DNA of 64,000 nucleotides from Strobilurus pachycystidiatus (Eukaryota > Basidiomycota > Agaricomycetes > Agaricales > Physalacriaceae): NCBI GenBank assembly GCA_019915135.1, contig JAHLMK010000007.1, positions 496,001 to 560,000 of the forward strand. Reading direction: 5' to 3'. Shown one piece after another: positions 35,140-47,573 of the stretch. The notes beneath the pieces were generated by a model, which ran no database searches, was not told where the DNA came from, and saw only the letters and a program-made list of their open reading frames with translations. Each line of letters opens with the position of its first letter. The first letter of the stretch is position 1. The position numbers and the translations under genes were made by a program.

Positions 35140-36738
35140 GATGGTGGTGAGAACGTACAAAGGGAACCGATTGCGCTCGGATTATGATATATGACAATCG
35201 CGATCACGGGATGCGCTTCCGAACCTTATGTAATTGCAACCCAATATCCAAGATTGCGCAGTGACCCCAAAGCATATTCGTCCTGGATGATCTTTTCATT
35301 CCAATTCGCGAATGCATCTGCAAGACACTGTCCTGATCCTGAATCGCTGTCGAACTCCAGCCCGAATCAGTTCGTGATAAGGTAAAGCATGAAGTATCTG
35401 CACACTTTTGGGGAGAGGTTCTGTCAACACGATTCATGCGGAGCAAGCGCCGCTACTCGGTACTATCACCAGCTACATTCAGAGCGACGGAGATGAATGT
35501 AAGGACTAGAAGCCCGCCAGTGACTCAATTCGACAGAAACGGATATTACGCAGGCATTCTGATTGAAATCAGGCTTCCAAGTAAGTGTCCGTCCATCATG
35601 TTCTGAGACTTTCCCATGGTCGGTAAATTCAGCGGGGTAAGGGCTATGCAGGAGCAGCGGGAGCACGGTACATATATGATCGATTATGATTACTGGCACC
35701 CAGGAAGTTGTACAGTGGAGCTATGGTAGCGAGTCCGCAGGGAGCACAGTCCCAACGGCCATTGAAAATTCTAATTTCTTACAGGAGAAGCAGGATAACG
35801 AGGCATCGAGTGACCGTCGAGAACAAGAAGCGGCATGACCCAAATAGGTAACGAGGGTCGGACCGACGAAATTGCCTGCCGGTGCAAACGTGGTCAGACG
35901 GAAAGGTTCCTGTTCTTCGTTCTTCATTCTTACCACCATCTCAACCTCTGGCTGGCTTTGTAACTATCAAAATCACTATACACAAGGGAAAAGCTACGAC
36001 GCGAATCGTCAATGGCGCTCGGCTTGCGCGTTACCCAATGGACGAGGATTTGCATGTTCTCTTTGGATGGCCATAAATCATCGGTCCAAGTCTTCCTGCC
36101 ATAAACACAATTACGGACTCGGAGGCGCACCTCCCTCCCTCTGGGCTCGATTCTCCCTTCCAACCGGTCATGGTCAACTACGGACATAGCACCACAGAAA
36201 TCGACCAAGTTTTACGGTACGCATCAAAACTCTCTTCGAGTACAGTCGTCCCAACTCATCCCCTCCCTGTCCAGGTGCCGTCGTATGTCTCAGGCTAGAA
36301 CCCTTCAAAACTTCCGCCCGTATCGACATGCTCGTCTGTCATTCTCAGTTCTGTCTAGCTGGATGCTGCTTATCGTGACGACAATCAGACGGGCTGGGCT
36401 GACATCGTGGTCCTGTCCTCCACCCCACCTCCATCTGCCTCGCAAATTTCATGTGGGAGGTTGTCCATGCCTTTTCGAACCTCTGCAGCCAGTGCTCGTA
36501 ATCAAACGACCAAAGCCTCGGGTATGTTTCATCTTATCATGGTCGAGGAACACAGGTACTAATTTTGTCGTCTTCAGATAGACGACATGCAAAACTATGC
36601 AAATCGCGTATGGAGAAAGCTGCCACATGTATGATTCGAATTCCCAGATCGCTTGCAAGGGAGTTCCAATGGTGTGAGGCTTCGACATCTCTTTTCCACT
36701 TCGAAGAAAGCTAACTAGTGGCGAAGCCCTTTTCAGGT
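35140..36738. other. Unassigned region upstream of Argonaute
   Basis: About 1.6 kb. Several short stretches have protein-like composition (plus strand near 35940-36075 and 36170-36215), but stops and frame changes prevent a gene model. It may belong to the decayed sequence described at 36739. Confidence 0.35.
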
Positions 36739-36890
36739 TGTTGACACCCTTCGGACAGAGGATAGTCGGTCTCATCGGTGTCGCGGGCGTAGACACAAGG
36801 ACCCTCAAGAGTACATGTCGTAAGGGTGGCGACGGGCACTAAGATTTACAGTACGAGGAGCCAAGTAACCTGGTGTTGGCAGTCGTGGGG
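36739..36890 (+). pseudogene. Possible remnant of carbamoyl-phosphate synthase small chain
   Basis: Plus-strand frame 36739-36840 contains IVGLIGVAGVDTRTLKS followed by a CRKGG run. It resembles the GxxGVDTRxLTxxxRxxG segment of the glutamine-dependent carbamoyl-phosphate synthase small subunit (CPA1/CarA). About 10 bases further on, in another frame, YEEPSNLVLAVV resembles the following DPNxxNLVxxVS motif of the fungal enzyme. The glutamine amidotransferase half (with the GNGPGDP and catalytic Cys motifs) is not seen downstream. The order of the two motifs supports homology, but the match is short and read by eye only. A chance resemblance is possible. Confidence 0.3.
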
Positions 36891-37892
36891 ATGTTCAATG
36901 ATTACTGCACCCGGAGTGTCAGGCGCGATATCTGAGGTCAAGAGGGCGCCTCCGTAGGCTCCTAATCTCAGTGCTTCTGATGAATTCTCAAGATCCTTTG
37001 TAGGTGCGCATCAGACGACGTGTATGAGAAGCCAGACAACAGAGCGGATACCTACCAAGTCATATGTGTGGCCATATGATTGACATTCTGAATCTTGATT
37101 CTGTCAGAAAACATATGTCTCAGCGGAGTCGGGTGGAATCTTGTCAAGTAAGTCTTGCCCTCGACGTCTGAAAACGAGATTTGACATCCATAGCAGCCAC
37201 TCGATCACGCCCTCACAGTGCCTCGTACCGACAACGCTAAGTACAAGGACGAAGCATCTGCAGCGCAAAGCTGTGGCCATACCCCAGACATGCTGCGTGC
37301 TGCAAATTTAAAGTTTGATTGTAACTCAAAGTAGCCGGCGTCCACAGACGCATACATCTATTTTTTTTACTCAGTGGACAGTCGGCGAACAGCGTGATTG
37401 GCAGCTAATCACGGCAACCCTATGTCGCGAAATTTTTGTGGCGACGATCCACAGGCGAAAAGCGCAAATATCTGATGTGTCTGGGTGTCCATAGTGCAAT
37501 ACAGTGGGGAATGCGGGGAAGATCATGTGTGATTGTCAGGAGAGCGAAACGTTCCAGACCAATGGCAGGACGGCTATAGCGTGCATCCGCAATACTCCGA
37601 AGCATTCCGTCGCTCGGCCGCGAGCTCTGCCAGCGGAAATCAGACGCCTTGGCAGCGACGTCGACGACACCGAGGACGCCGCCCGCCGCTGTGCGCTGTC
37701 GGGGGCGCAGACGATGGCGGGCACGGCAATCGCTGGTATCAGGCCGAAGGTTACAAATAAGATTGACGTTAGATTGACAAAGGGCAAAGCCGGGATCTGA
37801 CTGTTGCTTTGCTTCCACCAAGTATTATACCCTCGCCGCCTCCGCGACCACCAGACAGCGCCGCCGCCAGCATCCCCCACGCGATCCAGGGC
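36891..37892. other. Intergenic, no gene seen
   Basis: About 1 kb upstream of the large gene at 37893. A poly-T run lies near 37365. The promoter for that gene is expected here. Confidence 0.45.
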
Positions 37893-40282
37893 CATGGCCA
37901 ATGCACTGCCGGGTCCGGCGTATGGCATCCTCACCGAGGCTGGCCCCAGCACCAACGGCTTCAGCCAGTACAGCATCGCCCATCTCTCCTCGACCGCCAA
38001 CACCCTCCAGGCCTCGTCCTCCGTCGTGCACAACGGCGCGCACAACGGCAGCGGCAGCAGCTCCTTCCGTGTTCCCGCCCACAAGCATGCACACCATCTT
38101 CATTCGATCCCGCCTCGGGAAAAGTCAACCAGGACATTGATTATCGACCACATGCTCTGGGTACACGGTGCGCACCAGCTGGCTCTGATACCTCCTCCCT
38201 GCTCATCCCGCGCTGTTTAGCACGCACCCGCTTCGCACAGGCCCGCGCAGAGCTGGGCATGACGGACCGTACCGGCGGTTCCCGATCGGCAAACTACATG
38301 CATCGGCGGCGGCCAGAGAACTACGAGGAGGAGGACGAGGCGGGCAGCGACGGCGAGGACGCCGGGGCGCTGAAGACGCGGGCGCCCGGGCACGACCACG
38401 ACCCATACGCCGATGCCGAGGATGAGCGCCTCCGCACACAGGATCTGCCCCTCGCCCGCTCTCTGCGTCTCCGCGCCGAGGGCCTCGAAAAGGTCGTCCT
38501 GGCTATGCTCGACCAGCCCCCACCGGTCCTGCCCATGTCGGAGGAAGCCCTGGTCACTCCCCCGACGTCGCCAGACATCAAGCCAAATCAGCGCACCGGC
38601 TCGCATCCCCATATTCTACCGGATGGCGTTCGTCTGCGGCTTGCATTGAGTACCGTGATTAACGACCTCTTTGCCCGCCCTGCTGCGCCTCTCCCGCCAC
38701 GCCATCTGCACCAGTCGACAACGCCTTCCGAGCACTCATCCGCCCGCACTTCTCCGGAACAGACACCTCGACATCTGTCCCCTGCCAGTCTCAGTCCAGC
38801 CCTGCAGTGTTTGTCCTTCGTATCGGCCTACTCGCCTCTTGTTCCGGGCTACAATCAATCCAACTATCCGGTATGTTCTCTTCCATTCGAGATCGCTGTC
38901 TCGGAAGCTAATTTGTTGCAGCCCAAAACACCCGTGAAACCCAATGCCCGCACGCACACGCTATATCTCGACGGTGCCGACCCCAGCACCGCCAATTCCC
39001 CGCCGTCTCTCCGGTGTCCTCGCCATTTGCACACCGGGTGTGAAATATGTGTCGAGGCTCATGCCCCGGTACGCGTCGTGACCAGTCGCGGACGGTCTAG
39101 CTCTGCTGGCCAGCCCGATAGAATCACAGCTCGCCTGGGTCCTGCTCCCACCTGGAAGGGCACCGCGGCCGGTATGAGTGCTGATGGTGGTGGCATCACT
39201 GGATGGCAAGACGGCAGCGGCATTGGCTCCGGGCTCGCTCGTTCTGCGACATCGGGCAGCGTCCTCCGCCGCCCATTGGACGCCAATAGCTTGTCCGGAC
39301 CATCTGGCAGCAAGAACACCAAGCTCGCGACGCTGATCCCTCGCTTCCTGAGGTTATCAGCCTTGGCGGCTTCTGAGCTGGGTCGAGAAGCTAGAGAAGC
39401 TGCGGGCATACCTTCACCGGCGACGCCACCGAGGGAGATGCAGCATGAGGATGAGTACGGGGGTGGCAAGATGTACGGCACTTTGTCGCCTCTGCCGGGG
39501 CCTGCATCGCGATCGACGATCCAAGCTATCACCGAGGCGCAGAACAGGCTGTACGGCCTGGTCCTGCGTCCGACGCGCCAGTGGTACATGCTTTTAGCTG
39601 GACTGCTCACGCGTGCGGCGTTGGAAGGCTATCTTTACGGGGAATGGAAGGGGTATCAGGCGGTAGAGTGTCTTTTGACTGTTGGGCTTGGCATCATCGA
39701 GGGAAGGGAGGTAGACGGCGTTGAGAAGGAGTATGAGCAGTTTGAGCCGGACGAGCTGCCCACGCTGTCAGATGCTGCGCGGATGCTCTTTCCTAGCCTG
39801 CGACCGGGCGCACCACTCAGGAAGGGCGATGCAGAGGCGGAGTTCGAGATGGAGATGGACGAGCGGTTGCGGAGGGTGAGTATCGCTTATCACCATTTCT
39901 ATATATTCTAATGCTTTCTCAGTTCTACGACATCCCACTCTCGACGCCCGATCTATCGACGCACATGGAGGACTTGGCATGGCAGTACCCTGCAGAACCT
40001 GTCGAGCGCGCTGCGGTGCGGTTTTGCGAAGCGATCGCCAAGTGGCGAGGGAAGCCCGAACTCGAGACTGTGAGTCGTGCATGTTCTCGTTGGAAGCAGT
40101 ATTCACCCTGACACTAGTACAAGTCAAAACCGGACGCAGGAACGCGACCGAGGGGCGCACAGCGGCCGGATATAGGCACGTACTTCAAGGAGCCGTACAC
40201 GAGCATGAGTTCGTGGAAGCGCGCGAGGGACCCGCAGGACGATTTAGGGATTGGCGGGCCGTCGAAGCGGATGCATACGTGA
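37893..40282 (+). CDS. Large conserved-looking protein of unknown function
   Basis: GC-rich gene. ATG 37893 (MANALPGPAYGILTEAG, in a good context) opens a first exon to about 38168. A short intron (GTGCGC to TGTTTAG, about 38169-38219) leads into the long second exon, which continues the frame read up to about 39870. Two more short introns, near 39880-39924 and 40070-40120, lead to the stop TGA 40280-40282. Notable segments are TLIIDHMLWVH leading into ARTRFAQARAELGMTDRTGG, an acidic DAEDERLR helix, Pro/Ser-rich disordered regions, a hydrophobic helical stretch (WYMLLAGLLTRAALEGYLYG), and a C-terminal FKEPYTSMSSWKRARD. The ordered N-terminal motif suggests a conserved fungal family, but I do not recognise it. 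No membrane or catalytic signature is certain. Confidence 0.7.
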
Positions 40283-41605
40283 TCTTGGCTGGCTCCTTGG
40301 TTGTGGCGACAGCGGGCAGGTGGTGTATCTTTATTCTTGACATTTGATGTGTACTATATAGCTAGCTTTCTGCAGGGATCTTGGAAGTATTTCGAGTGTT
40401 ATAGCAAACAGATGTATTTCTAGACAATATGATTCCGACGTCCCACTCACTCCTTGACCTTGAGCATCTGTACATACTGAATTATTAGATGACGCCACAC
40501 ATCCTTAGTCGGTGATTGGTTGATTCATGCCCCTAAACACCAGGATCGCGCGGGATTGATTTCCGTGTTCGATCTTTTCTCGACCTAGACCACGAGTTTG
40601 AGATCATGATTTCCGGCATGCTGAGTCTCACCGGGGTAGGGTCTAGGTGAAAACTAACAGTAGAAACAAAGTCTAGGTGAGGATTGACCAGTAAGGACGC
40701 ATTCTATCTAGGTCGAGGCTTCCTGCAGCAACGCGACAACAGCGCGTAATTGAACGGCTTACGGTACTGGTTCTTACCGATGAACATAAGTATATCAATG
40801 GATGGGCGGATACCAAGGTCGTTGCCACACTATCCACATACTAAATTACAGCGACGAAGTTGTAGTACGGGCTCACGCCGTCAATGGCGCTTACGTATCT
40901 TGTACTAGTAGAGCCTTGGATAGACAAATGACATGCTTCACCTTACTTACCGCCAGTCGAATTGATTCTCCGTCGCGTCGGGGCCATTTGTTCTCGGAGT
41001 AAGGAGACATGCCTCTTACGTTGACAAACAGCCTGAGTGGCACTGCCATAATATTCATACCTCTGTAGACATCGTCCTGCCCAACGACGTGACAAGGTGT
41101 CATCCACTTCGAGCGTCAATAGTACATCCATGCCAGTGTGGCGAACCAAGCCAGTGACTGCACAGGCCTACACACGACGAGGCCGAACTTGAAGGGAAGA
41201 TCTAGGGAGCCGATATCCTCTCGCCCATTCATGGAAGGCCCAGGCAAATCCTGGAGGAATGGAAAGCAGGTGCCCGATCAGCAAATCAGCACCGGGCCAA
41301 AAACTTCCCTTTGGGAGGAAACATATTAGACGGTATAGATGAGACATGAGACAGAAGGAAGCGGGCACGACGTGATGTCACACTGCTCTGCTCTCGCTGA
41401 CGCCCAGCTTTCAGCTGGAAGAATCAAGATCATGTTGCCAGTGTTTGCCATCATCCCAATGCACAGTTTTAGCCGTTGATGACGAGATGAACGAAGTGGC
41501 CGCAGGCATGGCTTGTTGAGCTCTGTATCTATGTCATAAGTTAGTTCCAGACGCTCTCTAATGTCCGACTTACATGTTCAGTCGGAAACCTAGGTTGAAT
41601 TTTGT
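40283..41605. other. Intergenic, no gene seen
   Basis: About 1.3 kb. It includes a GTCTAGGTGA direct repeat near 40640-40680, with related TCTAGGTCGAGG and reverse TCGACCTAGAC copies within 150 bp. No coding support. Confidence 0.4.
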
Positions 41606-41798
41606 TTAAGGATGTTCTTTGGTAACCGAAACCTTGCCGCCGTCTGCCTGGGCTCTGGCCACAAACGTACGCGCTTTGCTCATACCTGCGTCCGTGAATG
41701 GTGAAATAAAGCTCACCTTCTGCGGCCTCCAGCTTGGGATTGAACCGATTGGGATCGAACTTCGACGCGTCTGTCCATGAAACTTTGTTGGGAGACAT
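41606..41798 (-). CDS. Possible small protein, two exons
   Basis: ATG 41798 begins MSPNKVSWTDASKFDPNRF. A very short intron (about 31 bp, GTGAGC to ACGCAG, near 41690-41720) would join it to a second exon ending VSVTKEHP and TAA. The predicted protein is about 53 residues and has ordered, charged composition. Nothing is recognised. The intron is shorter than usual here, and an additional upstream exon is possible, so this is a tentative call. Confidence 0.3.
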
Positions 41799-42601
41799 CC
41801 CTCTAATGTCGAGGAAGGTAACATCGGAGCCTTTGGAATGACACATACCTGTTCGAGGTCACAGCTGGAAAGCGAATCTAGAGAGACTCAGAGCGACGTC
41901 GACACGGTATGCACGCCATCACGGTGGGAGCGCGCCTGCCGTCTTGTGCATCAATCGCACACTTGTCTCACGACGAGCCCTCCAAGGCAGTTCTCCCCTT
42001 TCGACGCTCTCCTTTCTTTCTGTGATGGCGGGCGACAGGTGACATATGCTCCATGATACATCATACAAGGAAACGTATGGGCATCTTGTTTGAGTGCTTC
42101 AGGGCAGCAGAATTAGCGGAGTCTGCGCTTGGAAGCTGTGAGCATTCCTGTGCAGATTGCTATTTCTTGTCCGCCCTTGGATCAGATTCTTATCCTATAG
42201 TAGGAGGGCCAAGCGAACGCGCGCTCGACGCCTGGGAAGTGAAGAGTCTAAAGGGAGTCACTGATTTTCAGGGGCGAGGCGTTTGATCCGAGCCGTTCCG
42301 ACGGAATGATTCCTTGACTGTTTGTGTTTGTGTAGTCCGACCGTCCTTTCCTTTCTCTTTTCCTTGCTGCTCTGCAGCGGAAACTGCCATAGCCCTGAGC
42401 TGAGCGCTGAGAAACAGCTAACATCCCAGGCCAATCTGACCGCACGTCTACTCTGTGCGCTGCTGTCTCATGATCAGATCCTTGTCCAATGTCGTACAGC
42501 CATGAACTGGCGGCACAACGTGGGACCAATCTGCCAGACTCCACCTGACCCTAGGCTGTACACGTCCGGGTAACCTCCCGGCAAAATTAGTGCTTCGGGT
42601 A
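41799..42601. other. Intergenic, no gene seen
   Basis: About 800 bp without supported frames. The right end is the promoter of the SPFH gene. Confidence 0.45.
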
Positions 42602-42607
42602 TATAAA
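42602..42607 (+). promoter_or_regulatory. TATA box of the SPFH gene
   Basis: TATAAA within GGTATATAAACAC, 59-64 bp upstream of ATG 42666. Confidence 0.55.
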
Positions 42608-42665
42608 CACTACTAGATCGCCTGGTCGCAATTTCCCATTCACAAACTCCTTTTCACACACACCA

Positions 42666-44586
42666 ATGAGCGTTACAGACAACACGACCGTCGTCGGAGA
42701 CCGCGATACCCTCGGGAAAGAGCAAGACTTCTCTCTCCATCCAAAGGACGCTAGTCGTGCCACCCCTTCTAGTCATCATCTACATGGGAAACGGAGAGTA
42801 GACGTGGATACATTCGCGACGACAGTCGATTACATGGCCGAGGACCGGCCCTTCTTCGTGAAGATTGGCAAGGACGGTCTAATTGCGGCGTTGGAGAGGT
42901 TGAACCGCCTCTTGATAGAGGTAAGTCTTGCCCAACCTATTTTGACTCATGTCGCAGTTCATTCAATTACTTATAGTCGGGACGTACCAACCTCCTCTCC
43001 AGGAAGGAACCAGTCAGCTGGACTGGTCGTGAGATTACACCCGGTCAGGTGGGGCTCATCAACCATGGTGGCTCCCCGAAGATTCTTACGCGTCCGGGGC
43101 GGTACCCTACATTTCCCTTGCGCAACTGGTGGGCGCGCTCGTGGGAGGGCGTGCGCGGTCTGTCAGACACCGTCATCAGCTTCCAAGGTCTCACCGTCGT
43201 GCAAGTATCGCAGAATCAAGCCGCAGTAATTTCCGACCCAAATAACCATGTATTCGTCATCCGCAATTCCGCGTTCGTCGCCTTTGCGATTGAGGGCACG
43301 TACGATGTGCTGTCAATCGTCGACCAGACTCACTTGCCGACCGCCATCAAGGACCCAGTGACAAAGAGCGTTCTTGGGTATACGCATGAGGTGAAGATGA
43401 ACAGCAAGCTGACTGCTGGCGACACAAGGGAGTTTGTCGTTGCTACTTTGTGAGTTCAAGTCCAAAATCGGCAACTCTCGATAGCGATGTTCATGTTTTC
43501 ACTAGCCTCGATATACCCGCAAACAACTGCGCGATTCTGCAGAAGGGAGACGACCTCGAACTCCTGGGCGCCGGACAGTCGGTCATCACCAACCCTAGCG
43601 TTACGCTGCGCGGTCTATATACTCTGGGCGAGAATCAAATCGAAATGCCCACCAAGGACATGTATGTCCTCTTCCTTCTTGCGAGTCATATTCCGCTGCT
43701 AATTCATATTTTTCCTCCAGCTTCACTCGCGATCAAGTACCTGTCAGCCTTACGATCTATTTGAAATGGCAACTCACCGAGCCCATGAAACTCGCTACTC
43801 ATGGGTACCACACTCCTTACGATGCCTTGCATGACAAGACCCAGTCCATCTTGACTCAAATCGTCGCCCACTTGGACTATTCCTCCATGGTCAAGCAGCG
43901 CTCCCTTGGACCGGACAACATGGAAGACGGCAATGACCCGTCCTCACCCTTCCTGGACGCGTTACGGACACGTGCGATGGACGACATGCACGAGGCGGCG
44001 CTGGAATATGGAATCGTTCTCAAGGACCTCGCGGTGATTGACCGGCAGTTCAAGGGAGAGATTGCGACGACGATGGACAAGTTGACGACCAGGGCGTTAC
44101 AGGCGCAGGTCGAAGCTGCTGTACGTTCCTCTTCCGCATCTTTCGAGATTATTACCTTTTTGCTGATGGGTTGGTTGATAGAACGTCGATCGGGAGAACA
44201 GCAACAAGGTCAAGCAGGAGGAGGGTGCTCTGTCTGTTGCACGCATCAGGGCCCAGGCGCGGAACACTGAGGCTGACGCGGAAGCATATAGCGTCGTCGC
44301 TGCCGCGAAGGCTCAAGCACAGCGCTTGAGGATTGAAGCTGAGGCCAACGCTGAGGCTACAAAGATGGCAGCAGAGGCTGATGCACAGGCCATTAGAATC
44401 AAGGCGCAGGCGGATGCTGATGTGACGGACGCCTTCGCGAGGGAAATGGAGTTGAGGAGGATGGATGTGGCGCGGGTGAAGGCGTTCGGAAACAAGACTG
44501 TCTTTGTGCCGTCTGAAGGTCCTGGCGCGGTCATGGGCAATGCCATGGCGACGGGCATGGCGGCTAGCATGGGAGCGAAGGCATAG
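42666..44586 (+). CDS. SPFH/band-7 domain protein
   Basis: Starts MSVTDNTTVVGDRDTLG at 42666. Five or so short introns (near 42921, 43450, 43660 and 44120) restore one frame to 44586. A band-7-like domain with beta-strands (VSFQGLTVVQVSQNQAAVI, VTKSVLGYTHEV) precedes a region with IYLKWQLTEPMKLATHGY. A long Ala/Glu/Arg-rich coiled coil follows (EADAEAYSVVAAAKAQAQ and onward), and then a short C-terminal FVPSEGPGA segment, as in flotillin/stomatin/prohibitin-like proteins. These oligomerise on membranes as scaffolds. There is no clear N-terminal transmembrane helix, so membrane contact would need lipidation or partner proteins. The exact SPFH subfamily is not assigned. Confidence 0.85.
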
Positions 44587-44837
44587 TTAATTGTTCCCAT
44601 TTCTCCCAGGTCTCCTCCCCAGAACTTTTTCTATCGATACCACGGTCATCTCATATGTTCACCGCTCATTCGTAACATTGTACTTACCCACTTTCTTTGT
44701 TCTTCTGGATCGTTACACATATTGTACAATTCTGTCTGTATCTATTTGCTACAACGTATAATTTATTTGATCTGCTAGGAGGCGTGTGTGGCATCGTTTA
44801 AAAACAAGAAGAGTCGTAACATGGAGGCAAAGAGGTG
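44587..44837. other. Short convergent 3' region
   Basis: Space between the convergent SPFH and hydrolase genes, with no feature seen. Confidence 0.4.
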
Positions 44838-46215
44838 TCATAGCTTGGCTTCAAGGTACAACCTCGAGGGTACTCTGTCCAGGATCTTAGCTAAGTGAGA
44901 GGCGAGAGCTTTTGGGTGCGTCTGGGGAAGCTTGGGTCGATATCAGTGCGGGTGCTCATTATCAAGAGAATAGGGCTTACAAGATGGCCAGCACCATCAA
45001 CATAAGACACCGAAGCAAGATTTGTGTAGCCGCCACTTGCATTGTTGATGACATCGCTTTTGACATGGTCAGGGCTAGATTGCATGTATAAGCTACGGAT
45101 ACAGTATATGGACAAGGAACGAGGAAAACGTACATGTAGTCATCAATTGCACCGTAAACGAGGTGTAGCGGGGCCATTTTGGCAAAGTGGGACAGGCCCT
45201 GATATGCTCGTGCATTGCCCAGAAGATCGCGGTAATAAGCCTGATACAGGTTCATAAGACACGGTTCAGCAAACCTCTAGAGCAAGACCTACGAGTTCGA
45301 GCTGTTTACTGCACTTAAGAGTAACGCCACTACTCTCAGTTCGGTTCTCCGGATCGTCTACGACGGGAAGATTTTTGAGACCGTAGCACTAAATGAATAT
45401 GAGAGACAGGCAAACTGGACTAGAAAAAAAATACCACGAAGGACTGAAGAACCCTGTCGTCCCAGGACTTCCAGGACCGCTTGTTCCTCAGTGAGAGATA
45501 TGCGGCCTCTCTTGACGGCCATACATCCTCCCGCTTTGCGACAGCCTTGAAGAACACGTTCTGCGCCACGAGAGAGTTCTCCTTGTCCATAATCATCATC
45601 TCTACAAGGACCAGAGCCTCGAAACGGATCCGAGGGAAGAGAGACAAGGTTAATAATCTACATGTAAAAAAAGCAAAAATTCATATGCGCGGGTGAGTTA
45701 AAATGTCAGATAATGGACGGGGATGGGTATACGTACAGAGCGCCTGCACCCGACGAGTGCCCCACGCCAATGAGACTGCGTTTCCTGAAGTTGACGTCAA
45801 CGCCAGTCCCATGGCCGAGGATGAAGGCGTGCAACAGTCGGGAGTACTCTTCCCATTGGACTAAGAGGACTATGTTTAGTCCGGGATCGAGCGTAGAGAC
45901 TGAAGTTTGGCACACACAGGTCTCGTATCCCCACTGTAGAGTCTCTTCATTGAGTATCGCAGCATCTCCGTGATTAGGCGCATCGATGGCCCAGATATCT
46001 CGGATTCTTCCACCGCAGAGGGCGAATAGATCGTTGATGGTGGCTTCCCAAATCTCTTTGTGGAAGTTGGTGCCGTGGAGGAATATCAGAGTGAACGCGT
46101 CGGGATCCGCGAAAGCGGAGGAGGTGAGGCGCCAGTAGCGCTTTACAGTTGATACAAGAGGGTAGCTTGGTCTTGGGTCGAAGACGAAGGATTGCGAGTG
46201 TACACTCGAAGACAT
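44838..46215 (-). CDS. Alpha/beta-hydrolase-fold protein
   Basis: Start MSSSVHSQSFVFDPRPSYP at 46215 (an upstream in-frame ATG at 46281 is possible). The fold markers are in order: LIFLHGTNFHKEIW (oxyanion HG), IWAIDAPNHGD, the nucleophile elbow GVGHSSGAG (G-x-S-x-G), a strand with ALVLVEMMI, and the late His in SYVDGAGHLV. A spliced last exon (THPKALASHLAKIL) runs to TGA 44838-44840. Several short introns interrupt the gene. The catalytic acid is probably the Asp in LVYGAIDDY. No signal peptide is visible. Fungal relatives are often annotated as peroxisomal or cytosolic hydrolases; the substrate is unknown. Confidence 0.82.
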
Positions 46216-47110
46216 GGCGAGAGATGGGACGGATGGAGAAGTCACGACTGAAGGAGTCCTCTTTAAATGATAGGAAGGCAATGCGGTTTGATTCCCGGTG
46301 ACGCTGGCAGTGCAGTTAGATGTGCGGAAACCGGATGAATTCGCACGGCGTCAGTGCGCACATCGAAAAGAACCGTCCTACCGTCAATGGGGAGGCTTCT
46401 AAAATCGTGTGCGATGATAGACGCCACACGAACGGTCCAGCCACGAGTCATCAGTGACGAGACGGAGATATGAAAAGTGTATACGGCAGACAATATAATG
46501 AGACCAAGGAAGAGCTTATTCAAGCTTCGCGGCACGGCATGTGGCTTTGGAAATGCGATGAGAAGACGGGAGAGCGAGCGCGGATCGGTGTCGTGGTCAT
46601 GGCTGTCCTTTCGAGGAATGGAAATGATCCTACCAGGAAGGAAATTAGTGTCTTCTGCGAACGCCACAGTGTCGGACTATTCTATCAAAAACGACCTATC
46701 GTTCGAGAGGCGGGTGTTAGCAGGCTTAGCAAAGGCGCAATATAGAAGGCAGTTCAGAAACTTGGACGGAAGGCGAGTCAGAGGGGCCAAAGGGACGCAG
46801 AAATGTGCGGTTTCTCCGCACGCAATGGAGGAGGAATAAGCTTTAGACGGGCCGTGTAATCAAACTTACTGCTAATGTGCACCGTGACGGAGTTCCGCGA
46901 ACGCAATGTCCATCGCGAAGAGCTGATAGACTTGCGACGACTCGGTCATGGCTGTCCGAGCGAAGTTTCCGGCGGTTACAGCACAAGCGCGAGGGTGAGG
47001 GACGGAGGTCCAAGGCCTGCCGCGATGCATCCTGACTGGCAGGATCAAGAGAACACCCCGGCGGTAGAAGTCGAGTTGCTGTCTCGTATTCGAGAAAGGT
47101 GGGAAGACGT
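46216..47110. other. Intergenic, no gene seen
   Basis: Overlapping short frames on both strands show no domain signal. Confidence 0.4.
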
Positions 47111-47269
47111 AGTCTCGTTCCCGACGTTTTGGTGATATCTCCCACCTCGTAACCTCGGTGGATCCTCGTGGTACTCGGATATCGGACCGATCGGAGTTGA
47201 ATTTTTGGGCGCGAGATATCACCAAAACGTCTGGGGCATTTCGTATAGAGATCGCCATGTCCTGTCACA
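47111..47269 (+). repeat. MITE-like element with 19 bp inverted repeats, copy A
   Basis: Left inverted repeat 47123-47141 (GACGTTTTGGTGATATC core) is a perfect reverse complement of 47213-47231. Between them is about 70 bp of unique sequence. The flanks AGTCTCGTTCC (left) and TGGGGCATTTCGTA...GATCGCCATGTCCTGTCAC (right) are shared, inverted, with copy B. No coding capacity. It looks like a small nonautonomous DNA element or a duplicated hairpin. Confidence 0.6.
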
Positions 47270-47573
47270 TCACACCCACCCAATTCCACTCGAAAGTGTT
47301 TTCTATGCTACTTACACACAGAGTGGCATCTCAGAATAGGCTGAAATGGTCCCTAACACTACTGTATTGATTTTGAAGCTGAGAATACCCTGTGTTCTCC
47401 AGCCTCAATGGCTTCTCTGCCGCTGGAACAAGGACATTTGTATCACAGATTGCAAGTCTGTTGATCCCTCAAATTGCTCCGGGAAAGTTGGCATGACATT
47501 CATAACATCCCTATCCTTGATTCTTGTCCCAAAACATAGTGGATACGGGGGACGATGAATGAGCTATAAGGCC

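Noticed and set aside
37809..37892. Upstream extension of the long frame at 37809-39911 (start MLPPSIIPSPPP)
   Set aside because: It runs through the first exon in the wrong frame. ATG 37893 with a 50 bp intron gives a more ordered protein (MANALPGPAYG).
46843..47289. Minus-strand frames across 46843-47289
   Set aside because: They overlap the MITE-like element and show no protein signature.
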